From Bacillota bacterium (GTDB taxonomy: Bacteria > Bacillota > Clostridia > Oscillospirales > Oscillospiraceae): 6,058 nucleotides of DNA. Positions 1 to 5,376 of the stretch are shown here, piece by piece (position 1 is the stretch's first letter; the number at the start of each line of letters is the position of its first letter). The position numbers and the translations under genes are program-made. The stretch is from assembly GCA_009781925.1 (NCBI GenBank), contig WQUU01000099.1, forward strand, positions 1 to 6,058. Reading direction: 5' to 3'. The notes beneath the pieces are model-generated. The model ran no database searches, was not told where the DNA came from, and was given only the letters and a program-made list of their open reading frames with translations.

Positions 1-993
1 ACGAACGATCTCATCAACAAAAATAAACCCGATAATTACTATCAATACTGCACCGGCGGCAAGACGGGCTCCGCGTCTTCGGCTGGATACTGCCTGGTGT
101 CCACCGCGCAAAAAGGCGATATTTCGCTTCTGGCCGTGGTGATGGACTCCGGCACGGACGCGAATAATACGCCGCAGCATTTTGCGGACACCAAAACCCT
201 CTACGACTGGGGCTTTGGCAACTTCAGCTACCGGGAGGTTCTGAGCTCCACGGAAAATGTCGACAGGACAGTCCCGGTGACCATGGGATCCGGTGCGGAC
301 AGTGTTGCCCTGCGCCCGGAGAACAGCATCAGTATCCTTTTGGCCAACGACGACGATTTATCCACCTTCCAGCGGGATTTTTCCAATATACCCGCCAGTC
401 TTGAGGCCCCTGTCGAGGTGGGGACTTATTTGGGGGATATCTCCATTAGCCGGAACGGGACAGTCTACGGCACCTCCCGCCTTTTGGCGGCGACCTCCGT
501 AAGCCAGGATCGCATAGCAAATCTCAAGCAGCAGATTGACAAGACCTGGAAGCTGCCCCAGGTTCAGACGGTGTTTTGGATACTGGTGGCGCTGTTCGCG
601 CTGTATCTGATCTATCTGGTCATCTACTACATCCGCCGCTTCCGGTATCGCCGGAGTGTCCGCCAGGCGCGCCGTCTGCGCAAGCAGCAGCTGGCCCAAC
701 AGCCGCGCGGTCTGCCGGAGAACTACGGCGGCGGAGACGGCGGCTACAGTGTCACCGGGGCCCGGCGGGCGACGGGCCAGTTTGAGCCCCAAGCCTCCCA
801 GCGGATTCCGCAGATGGCCCAGGGGGAGGCTTGGCGCGGGTCAACGTCAACCGGGATACAGCAGAGCCAGCGCACGCCGATATTGCAGGACACGCGGAAC
901 AGACGCGCCGAGGGCAGCGAAATTCAGCCCCCGGAGTCCAAGGATTCCGAAGAGCGCCAGGGTTTCTTTGAAGATTTTTTCAATAACCAGTAG
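1..993 (+). CDS. D-alanyl-D-alanine carboxypeptidase (peptidase S11, DacF/PBP5-like), 5' end missing
   Basis: This is the C-terminal 330 residues of a penicillin-binding carboxypeptidase that trims the terminal D-Ala from peptidoglycan stem peptides outside the membrane. The frame is open from base 1. Residues 20-30 (GKTGSASSAGY) hold the KTG motif of the active site (bases 61-69), and the SxxK and SxN motifs must lie upstream of the window. Residues about 75-165 match the PBP5 C-terminal beta domain, including the typical LEAPVEVGTYLGD stretch. One hydrophobic helix follows at about residues 191-211, then RRFRYRR, which by the positive-inside rule puts the last ~119 residues in the cytoplasm. 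That tail is polar and rich in Q, R and G, and ends in FFEDFFNNQ. Family members usually end in a short amphipathic anchor, so the tail is unusual. The GTG at 97 falls after the KTG motif and cannot be the start. The TAG stop lies inside a hairpin repeat. The family call is secure; the exact paralogue is not. Confidence 0.93.
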   Translation, partial: TNDLINKNKPDNYYQYCTGGKTGSASSAGYCLVSTAQKGDISLLAVVMDSGTDANNTPQHFADTKTLYDWGFGNFSYREVLSSTENVDRTVPVTMGSGADSVALRPENSISILLANDDDLSTFQRDFSNIPASLEAPVEVGTYLGDISISRNGTVYGTSRLLAATSVSQDRIANLKQQIDKTWKLPQVQTVFWILVALFALYLIYLVIYYIRRFRYRRSVRQARRLRKQQLAQQPRGLPENYGGGDGGYSVTGARRATGQFEPQASQRIPQMAQGEAWRGSTSTGIQQSQRTPILQDTRNRRAEGSEIQPPESKDSEERQGFFEDFFNNQ

Positions 994-1015
994 GGAACGG
1001 ATTTATCCGTTCCGC
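990..1015 (+). repeat. Hairpin repeat A (TAGGGAACGGAT type), + orientation
   Basis: The arms GGAACGGAT (994-1002) and ATCCGTTCC (1005-1013) pair perfectly. Its TAG (991-993) is the stop codon of the carboxypeptidase gene. The 26 bases 990-1015 are identical to 5339-5364 (hairpin G), and 23 bases recur inverted at 1129-1151 (hairpin D). No T-run follows, so it is not a standard intrinsic terminator. Confidence 0.85.
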
Positions 1016-1035
1016 AGCCTGCCAATAAACCCAGG

Positions 1036-1068
1036 CAAGCGGGCCGCCGAGGGCGGCGGCCCCTACAA
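1036..1068 (-). repeat. Hairpin repeat B (TTGTAGGGG type), - orientation
   Basis: The arms GGGCCGCCG (1041-1049) and CGGCGGCCC (1054-1062) form a 9-bp GC stem with a 4-base loop. Read on the - strand it begins TTGTAGGGG and ends CCCGCTTG. It aligns base for base with hairpin C over 33 positions, and two of the differences are compensatory pair changes in the stem. Confidence 0.8.
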
Positions 1069-1089
1069 AGGCATGGCCAATATCAAGGG

Positions 1090-1122
1090 TTGTAGGGGAC
1101 GCCCCCTTGGGCGTCCCGCTGC
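1090..1122 (+). repeat. Hairpin repeat C (TTGTAGGGG type), + orientation
   Basis: The arms GGGACGCCC (1096-1104) and GGGCGTCCC (1109-1117) form a 9-bp stem with loop CCTT. It begins TTGTAGGGG and ends CCCGCTGC. Together with hairpin B it gives a head-to-head inverted pair separated by 21 bases (1069-1089). Confidence 0.8.
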
Positions 1123-1125
1123 GGC

Positions 1126-1153
1126 TAGGGAACGGATAAATCCGTTCCCTACA
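1126..1153 (-). repeat. Hairpin repeat D (TAGGGAACGGAT type), - orientation
   Basis: TAGGGAACGGAT (1126-1137) and ATCCGTTCCCTA (1140-1151) make a perfect 12-bp inverted repeat around AA. Bases 1129-1151 are the exact reverse complement of hairpin A (991-1013), so A and D bracket the composite 991-1151 block like terminal inverted repeats. Confidence 0.85.
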
Positions 1154-1203
1154 AAAATACGGAAATTATAAAGATTTTTATTTCAGGGATTAGTTGATAG
1201 GAT

Positions 1204-2625
1204 ATGAGAAAGGCTGTCGTTTTTGCCCTGCTTCTGGTCGCGCTTTTTCTGGTCATAGGCTGGCAATTTTTCCAGCCCGGTGTAGCCGCGTCCATTCCCT
1301 CCCCGTCACCTTCGGAAACAGTGTTGGCGGCGGCGCCGGTGACGGCGACGCCCCTGCCTACACCGGATCCGGAGGAGCAGGCGCGCCTGGCGCATGAGGC
1401 TTTGCTTGGAAATGTGGCGGATATTGTTGCGCCGGTAATGCCGTCGGGAATCGACGCCAGAGGTTTTCTCTCCTGGCTGGAGGCGGGGCCGTATCCGGAT
1501 GTCTTAATCGGAGTGATGTCCGACGATTATTCTCCCGCCGCCGATGACTTCTCCGCGCTGCTCTACAGCCACACGGGCGAGACCCTCCACGTGCTCTGTG
1601 ACCGTTTCTCCGGCCTTATAGACAGCGCAGATATCGTCAAAACCGCCAACAGCACCCAGACCGTCCTCGCCTTTGGCGGGGATGTGAATCTGGTGGACGG
1701 CAGCTACGCCATGCCGACTTATGTGCGCAACGGCGGGGACGTGTCGAAGATTTTTAAGGGCGGGCTTTTGGATGAGATGCGCGCCGCCGACGTGTTCATG
1801 GTGAATAACGAGTTTGCCTTTACAGATCGGGGAACTGCGAATGCCAGCAAGGGTTATACCTTTCGTTCCAAGCCGGAGAATGTGCATATCTTAAACGACA
1901 TGGGTGTGGATCTCGCTTTCGTGGCGAACAACCACGTCTTTGACTATGGTGCGGTCGGCCTCCTGGATACGCTGGACACCTTGGACAGCGCGGGCATTGC
2001 CCATGTCGGCGCGGGAGCCGACCTCGCGGACGCGGTAAAACCCGTCTATTTTATCGTAGACGGCCGGAAAATCGCCTTTGTAGCGGGCGGAACCATTGAG
2101 CGCTTCGGCACGATTTTCACCCCCTGCGCCACGGAAGACAGCCCCGGCATCCTCCGCGCGGACGACAAGAGTCCCGATCTTCTGTTGGCTGCCGTCCAGG
2201 AGGCGAAGGCGAACAGCGATTTCGTGGTGGTGAGCGTACACTGGGGCGTCGAAGGCACCAGCAAGGTGGAGGCATACCAGAAAAATCTGGCCCACAGGTG
2301 TATTGACGCCGGGGCGGACGCAGTCATCGGCCACCACCCCCACGTGCTCCAGGGCACGGAGTTTTATGAGGGCAAACCCATTGTCTACAGCATCGGCAAC
2401 TTCTGGTTCAGCTCGGTCGTCGTGGACAGCTGTCTCTTGGAGCTGTTGCTGGACAAAGACGGCGGCGTGTCGGTAAAATTTCTCCCCTGCACCGCCGCTT
2501 GGGGCTATACGGCCCTGGCAAGCGGCGACGAGGCGGCAAGGGTTATAAACGATTATCAGAGAATCTCTTTTGGGGTGAATATCGCGGGCGACGGTATCAT
2601 AACGGACAATAACGAGTCATTGTAG
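1204..2625 (+). CDS. CapA-family (PGA_cap) metallophosphatase-like protein, membrane-anchored
   Basis: This 473-residue protein has an N-terminal hydrophobic helix (about residues 4-23) without a lipobox cysteine, then a Pro/Ser/Thr-rich linker (about 31-57) as in proteins held outside the membrane. Residues about 153-403 match the CapA/poly-gamma-glutamate biosynthesis domain (a calcineurin-like phosphoesterase fold). Visible motifs are GGDVNLVD (158-165), NNE (201-203), ANNHVFDYG (241-249), HWGVE (346-350), GHHPH (376-380) and SIGNFWF (396-402), so the expected metal-site Asp, Asn, His and Glu residues are all present. Residues about 60-150 are an extra region I do not recognise. The family is named for capsule and poly-gamma-glutamate export, but no other cap/pgs gene is nearby, so the substrate is unknown. 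The ATG at 1204 is favoured because the signal helix starts there, although its ribosome site is weak (AGGGAT at 1185-1190 is too distant, and AGG at 1199-1201 too near). The TAG stop belongs to a hairpin repeat. Confidence 0.9.
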   Translation: MRKAVVFALLLVALFLVIGWQFFQPGVAASIPSPSPSETVLAAAPVTATPLPTPDPEEQARLAHEALLGNVADIVAPVMPSGIDARGFLSWLEAGPYPDVLIGVMSDDYSPAADDFSALLYSHTGETLHVLCDRFSGLIDSADIVKTANSTQTVLAFGGDVNLVDGSYAMPTYVRNGGDVSKIFKGGLLDEMRAADVFMVNNEFAFTDRGTANASKGYTFRSKPENVHILNDMGVDLAFVANNHVFDYGAVGLLDTLDTLDSAGIAHVGAGADLADAVKPVYFIVDGRKIAFVAGGTIERFGTIFTPCATEDSPGILRADDKSPDLLLAAVQEAKANSDFVVVSVHWGVEGTSKVEAYQKNLAHRCIDAGADAVIGHHPHVLQGTEFYEGKPIVYSIGNFWFSSVVVDSCLLELLLDKDGGVSVKFLPCTAAWGYTALASGDEAARVINDYQRISFGVNIAGDGIITDNNESL

Positions 2626-2650
2626 GGACGTGATCTATCGCGTCCCTACG
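2620..2650 (+). repeat. Hairpin repeat E (TTGTAGGG type), + orientation
   Basis: GTAGGGACG (2622-2630) pairs with CGTCCCTAC (2641-2649). The stem continues inward through a T·G wobble and GAT/ATC to a 2-base centre. The TAG at 2623-2625 is the stop codon of the CapA gene. No T-run follows. Confidence 0.8.
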
Positions 2651-2659
2651 GAATTGCGC

Positions 2660-2687
2660 ACATCCTCCCCCTCGTTTGCATAGGCTG
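2660..2687 (+). promoter_or_regulatory. Possible sporulation-type (SigK/SigE-like) promoter before the FctA-like gene
   Basis: AC at 2660-2661 is followed after 17 bases by CATAGGCTG (2679-2687). This fits the Bacillus SigK pattern AC-N17-CATANNNTA except for the last base, and the CATA core is shared with SigE promoters. It lies about 36 bases before the start codon of the next gene. The match is short and could be chance; no SigA-type promoter is apparent here. Confidence 0.25.
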
Positions 2688-2708
2688 ATGTGTAACCTTA
2701 GGCAGGAC

Positions 2709-2716
2709 AGGGAGGA
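2709..2716 (+). promoter_or_regulatory. Strong ribosome binding site for the FctA-like gene
   Basis: AGGGAGGA lies 6 bases before the ATG at 2723. It is the best Shine-Dalgarno match in the window and supports both the start choice and the reality of this small gene. Confidence 0.75.
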
Positions 2717-2722
2717 CAAAGT

Positions 2723-3127
2723 ATGGACGAAGTATTGCTGATCGCCGCGGGAGAGCCCGTGATCGAACGCAGGGCCGAGCCGGAATACACGGATGTCACA
2801 CTCACGGCGCGGGTGGAGGCGGAGGGGGCTGAACTCAAAGCCGGCCAGTTCACTTTTTGCGTTTACGGCGGGGACGGGCGTGAAGTCGCCCGCGCGGCCA
2901 ATGACAGGGACGGCGTAATTACATTTCCGGCGCAGCGCTTACTCGTGCTCGGTACATACCGCTTTAACATCTGCCAGCCGACGCCCGGCGGTTTCGGCTG
3001 GATCATTGACCGAGGCTGTTTTTCCGTATTGGTCACGGTGGATGGGGCCGGGGGCGCGCAGGTAGAAATCCCAAACGGCGAGGCGCTATTTGTGAACCGC
3101 AGGAGCCCGACGCGGCGCAGGGTTTAA
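2723..3127 (+). CDS. Small protein with one Spy0128/FctA-like (pilin isopeptide linkage) domain
   Basis: This 134-residue protein resembles a single streptococcal pilin isopeptide domain (FctA/Spy0128, a beta-sandwich). The family pattern is seen in order: LKAGQFTFCVY (38-48), a strand ending in NDRDGVITF (60-68), GTYRFNI (77-83), GWIIDRGCFSVLVTV (92-106) and a final ALFVNRR (121-127) where the family has FxN. In classical members a Lys and an Asn form an intramolecular isopeptide bond helped by a Glu. By eye the Lys position appears to be R30 and the Glu position Q85, while the Asn is kept (N125), so the bond is probably not formed. There is no signal peptide, membrane helix or LPxTG sorting motif, so it should be cytoplasmic unless exported in another way. 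It lies between the CapA gene and tsaD with no overlap. The domain assignment is from pattern alone, and the biological role is unknown. Confidence 0.6.
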   Translation: MDEVLLIAAGEPVIERRAEPEYTDVTLTARVEAEGAELKAGQFTFCVYGGDGREVARAANDRDGVITFPAQRLLVLGTYRFNICQPTPGGFGWIIDRGCFSVLVTVDGAGGAQVEIPNGEALFVNRRSPTRRRV

Positions 3128-3137
3128 TATGAAACAA

Positions 3138-3168
3138 TGGAGGGGCGGATATTAAATCCGCCCCTGCG
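3138..3168 (+). repeat. Hairpin repeat F (GGAGGGGCGGAT type)
   Basis: AGGGGCGGAT (3141-3150) pairs perfectly with ATCCGCCCCT (3156-3165) around ATTAA. The flanks TGG-AGGGG and CCCCTGCG resemble TTGTAGGGG and CCCGC of the other copies. It fills most of the 62-base gap before tsaD and lies 10 bases after the TAA of the previous gene. Confidence 0.75.
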
Positions 3169-3189
3169 AATGAAAAAACGAGGCGAAAC

Positions 3190-4191
3190 ATGGTAATTCT
3201 CTCCATCGAATCCACCTGCGACGAGACCGCCGCCGCCGTGACCGCAGATGGGCGCAAGGTGCTCAGCGACCAGGTGTTTTCCCAAGTGGGGCTCCACGCC
3301 GTCTACGGCGGCGTTGTGCCCGAGATCGCCTCCCGAGCCCACGTGGAGGTCGTCAGCCGTCTGGCCGAGAAGGCGCTGGAAGCGGCCGGTGTAAAAAAGG
3401 CAGACATCGACGCCGTGGCCGTGAGCTACGCGCCGGGCCTCATCGGGGCGGTTTTGGTCGGCGTCTCCTTCGCGAAGGCTGCGGCCTATGGGTTAGGCGT
3501 TCCGCTGATCCCCGTGCACCACGTCCGGGGGCACATCGCCGCGAACTATCTGGCTTTTCCCGACCTCGAGCCCCCCTTCCTCTGCCTCGCCATCTCTGGG
3601 GGGAATACGCTGCTCGTCGATGTGCGGGACTATACGGACATGCGCAGCCTGGGCGCGACGGTGGACGACGCGGCGGGGGAGTGCTTCGACAAGGCCGCCA
3701 GGGTTCTGGGCCTGGGCTACCCCGGCGGCAAGCCGGTGGACGAGCTCTCGAAAACCGGGGACGATAAAAAATACAGCCTGCCCCGGGCGCATGTCGCGGG
3801 CAGGCCCTATGACATGAGTTTTTCCGGCCTCAAGACAGCCGTGGTCAACATTGTGCACACCGCGGAGCAGCGCGGGGAGCCGGTGGACAAGCCTTCTCTC
3901 TGCGCCAGCTTCTGCGCCGCTGTCAGCGGCGAGCTTCTGCCCCGTGCGATAGCGGCTCTGCGTGAACTCGGCTACAAAAAGCTCGCCGTAGCCGGGGGCG
4001 TCGCCGCCAATTCCCGGATCAGGGCGGACTTTGAGGCCGCCGCGGAACAAGCGGGGGTGAGGCTCTACATCCCCCCGTTAAGACTCTGTGTGGACAACGC
4101 GGCCATGATCGGAGCCCAAGCTTACTACGAATATCTGGCCGGCGCCCGGGCCGGCAGCGATTTGAACGGCTACGCGAATCTGGAGATATGA
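3190..4191 (+). CDS. tsaD: tRNA N6-adenosine threonylcarbamoyltransferase TsaD
   Basis: TsaD (Kae1/YgjD family) transfers the threonylcarbamoyl group from threonylcarbamoyl-AMP to A37 of ANN-decoding tRNAs, together with TsaB and TsaE, in the cytoplasm. The 333 residues match the usual length and the ASKHA fold runs from the first residues (ILSIESTCDETAAAV, 3-17). The metal ligands H111 and H115 (in VHHVRGHIAA) and D302 (in LCVDNAAMIG) are present, as are SFSGLKTAV (210-218) and AGGVAANSRIR (268-278). The nucleotide/substrate loop reads ISGGNT (135-140), where most family members have SGGHT. GAG G at 3180-3183, 6 bases before the ATG, serves as ribosome site. The stop codon lies 3 bases before the tsaE start, so the genes are probably co-transcribed. 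No promoter is evident in the short upstream gap. Confidence 0.97.
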   Translation: MVILSIESTCDETAAAVTADGRKVLSDQVFSQVGLHAVYGGVVPEIASRAHVEVVSRLAEKALEAAGVKKADIDAVAVSYAPGLIGAVLVGVSFAKAAAYGLGVPLIPVHHVRGHIAANYLAFPDLEPPFLCLAISGGNTLLVDVRDYTDMRSLGATVDDAAGECFDKAARVLGLGYPGGKPVDELSKTGDDKKYSLPRAHVAGRPYDMSFSGLKTAVVNIVHTAEQRGEPVDKPSLCASFCAAVSGELLPRAIAALRELGYKKLAVAGGVAANSRIRADFEAAAEQAGVRLYIPPLRLCVDNAAMIGAQAYYEYLAGARAGSDLNGYANLEI

Positions 4192-4194
4192 GCG

Positions 4195-4626
4195 ATGGAA
4201 CTCAAAGTCAAAACCAACAGCGAGGCCGAGACCGAGGCCGTGGGCGCGGCCCTGGGGCGCATAGTCAGGGACGGCTCCGTCATCGCCCTCTACGGCGGTC
4301 TGGGCGCGGGCAAGACCGCCTTTGTCCGGGGCCTCTGCCGCGGTATGGGTATCGCCGCCCGAGTGCAGAGCCCCACCTTCACCATCGTCAACGAATATGC
4401 TGGCACCCGGGAACTGGTGCACTTTGACATGTACCGGCTGGGGAGCGTCGACGAGCTCTTTGACATCGGGTGGGAAGATTATGTTAATCGAAATGCCGTC
4501 TGCGCCGTGGAGTGGAGCGAGAATGTGCGGGAGGCCTTTGATGGCTCAGAAATCGGTGTGACGATCGACATTTTGAGCGATACTGCGCGGGCAATTACCA
4601 TCGTGGGAGTGGATGAATTATGTTAA
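4195..4626 (+). CDS. tsaE: tRNA threonylcarbamoyladenosine biosynthesis ATPase TsaE
   Basis: TsaE (YjeE family) is the small P-loop ATPase that binds and cycles the TsaB-TsaD complex during t6A synthesis. The 143 residues are close to the family length. Residues 34-41 (GGLGAGKT) are the Walker A loop, SPTFTIVNEY (59-68) is the conserved switch-like segment, HFDMYRL (76-82) carries the conserved Asp, and VEWSEN (105-110) is the typical EW motif. The start at 4195 follows GGAG (4182-4185) by 9 bases. The ATG at 4188, which overlaps the tsaD stop, opens another frame and lacks these motifs. The 3' end overlaps tsaB by 7 bases (4620-4626), which suggests translational coupling. Confidence 0.95.
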   Translation: MELKVKTNSEAETEAVGAALGRIVRDGSVIALYGGLGAGKTAFVRGLCRGMGIAARVQSPTFTIVNEYAGTRELVHFDMYRLGSVDELFDIGWEDYVNRNAVCAVEWSENVREAFDGSEIGVTIDILSDTARAITIVGVDELC

Positions 4627-5342
4627 CTATCTCTTTCGAATCCAGCGCGAAATCCGCCTCTGTGGCTCTGACACGGGACGGCATTTTGCTGGCCCAGAGC
4701 TTTCAAAATAACGGCTTGACGCACAGCCGGACGCTCCTGCCCATGGCGGAGGATCTGCTCAAAAACTGCGGCGTGGACAAGCGGGAGCTGGAGCGCGTGG
4801 CTGTGGCGCGGGGGCCGGGATCTTTTACCGGCGTGCGCATCGGAGTCAGTGTGGCGAAGGGCCTCTGCTGGGCGCTGGACATCCCCGCCTGCGGCGTCTC
4901 GACCCTGGAGGCCATGGCCTGGCAGGGGATTTTTGCTCCCGAGGGGAGTCTGCTCTGCTGTGCCATGGACGCGCGGCGGGATCAGGTCTATAACGCGGTG
5001 TTTCGCGTCAGACAGGGAAGACCTGTGAGGCTTTGTCCCGACCGGGCAATTTCGATTGCGGAGCTGGACGCGGAGTTTGAGGCCGCCGTAAAAAAAATTG
5101 CCGAAAAAGAGGTAATTTTGCTTGGAGACGGGGCCGAGCGGTGTTATAATACTCTGCGGGGCGCGGTTCTTCCGCCGCAGCACCTGCGTTTGCAAAGCGC
5201 CTACGGCGTCGCCCTGGCGGCGGAGGGTGCGCCGGACGTGAGCTGCCACAATCTGCTGCCGCTATACCTGCGCGTGTCCCAAGCCGAACGGGAAAGGGCA
5301 ACGGACAACGAACAACGAATAACGAACAACGGACAACCGTAG
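4620..5342 (+). CDS. tsaB: tRNA threonylcarbamoyladenosine biosynthesis protein TsaB, with repeat-derived C-terminal tail
   Basis: TsaB (YeaZ) is the catalytically inactive paralogue of TsaD that dimerises with it and forms the docking surface for TsaE. Family signatures in the 240 residues are ISFESSAKSASVAL (4-17), HSRTLLPM (35-42), ARGPGSFTGVRIGVSVAKG (63-81), DARRDQVY (117-124) and the C-terminal PLYLRVSQAERER (214-226), where family members normally end. The remaining residues 227-240 (ATDNEQRITNNGQP) are encoded by a 7-base tandem repeat and by the start of a hairpin repeat that supplies the TAG. They look acquired, not functional. The ATG is set by the 7-base overlap with tsaE and by GGGAG at 4605-4609. 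The acetyltransferase gene rimI, which often adjoins tsaB, is absent here. Confidence 0.95.
   Translation: MLTISFESSAKSASVALTRDGILLAQSFQNNGLTHSRTLLPMAEDLLKNCGVDKRELERVAVARGPGSFTGVRIGVSVAKGLCWALDIPACGVSTLEAMAWQGIFAPEGSLLCCAMDARRDQVYNAVFRVRQGRPVRLCPDRAISIAELDAEFEAAVKKIAEKEVILLGDGAERCYNTLRGAVLPPQHLRLQSAYGVALAAEGAPDVSCHNLLPLYLRVSQAERERATDNEQRITNNGQP
5122..5150 (+). promoter_or_regulatory. Possible SigA-type promoter inside tsaB, facing upp
   Basis: A perfect TATAAT (5145-5150) carries an extended -10 TG at 5142-5143, and TTGGAG (5122-5127) stands exactly 17 bases upstream where TTGACA is expected (3 of 6 bases match). Such an AT-rich hexamer is rare in this GC-rich coding sequence. Transcription would begin near 5157, about 270 bases before upp, and could give upp expression independent of the tsa genes. 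Confidence 0.4.
5300..5334 (+). repeat. Five-copy 7-base tandem repeat (AACGRAY) in the tsaB 3' end
   Basis: The units AACGGAC, AACGAAC, AACGAAT, AACGAAC and AACGGAC are contiguous and end 5 bases before the TAG of hairpin G. Since 7 is not a multiple of 3, each copy is read in a different frame, giving the polar TsaB tail. Confidence 0.8.
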
Positions 5343-5364
5343 GGAACGGATTTATCCGTTCCGC
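5339..5364 (+). repeat. Hairpin repeat G (TAGGGAACGGAT type), + orientation
   Basis: All 26 bases are identical to hairpin A at 990-1015. GGAACGGAT (5343-5351) pairs with ATCCGTTCC (5354-5362). The TAG at 5340-5342 is the tsaB stop codon. Confidence 0.85.
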
Positions 5365-5376
5365 TACCTCACATGA

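Noticed and set aside
97..993. GTG at 97 as the start of a complete 298-residue protein
   Set aside because: The frame is open to base 1 and residues upstream of 97 carry the KTG active-site motif, so this is the 3' part of a longer gene.
656..1171. 171-residue reading frame overlapping the carboxypeptidase 3' end and hairpins A-D
   Set aside because: It lies mostly in another frame of a clear gene and ends in translated repeats (ERINPFP); it has no recognisable family features.
1165..1172. TATAAA-like -10 promoter before the CapA gene
   Set aside because: The AT-rich segment exists, but no acceptable -35 sequence lies 16-18 bases upstream, so it is too weak to list.
2622..2649. Hairpins E, A, C and F as Rho-independent terminators
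   Set aside because: None is followed by a run of T, and the ends (CCCTACGG, CCGCAG, CCCGCT, CCCTGCG) are part of the repeat. Effects on RNA stability remain possible.
4188..4427. Small gene starting at the ATG that overlaps the tsaD stop
   Set aside because: It is out of frame with TsaE and lacks any motif, whereas the frame from 4195 gives a full TsaE with Walker A.
5300..5334. CRISPR-like array in the tsaB 3' end
   Set aside because: The units are 7 bases, directly adjoining, with no spacers.
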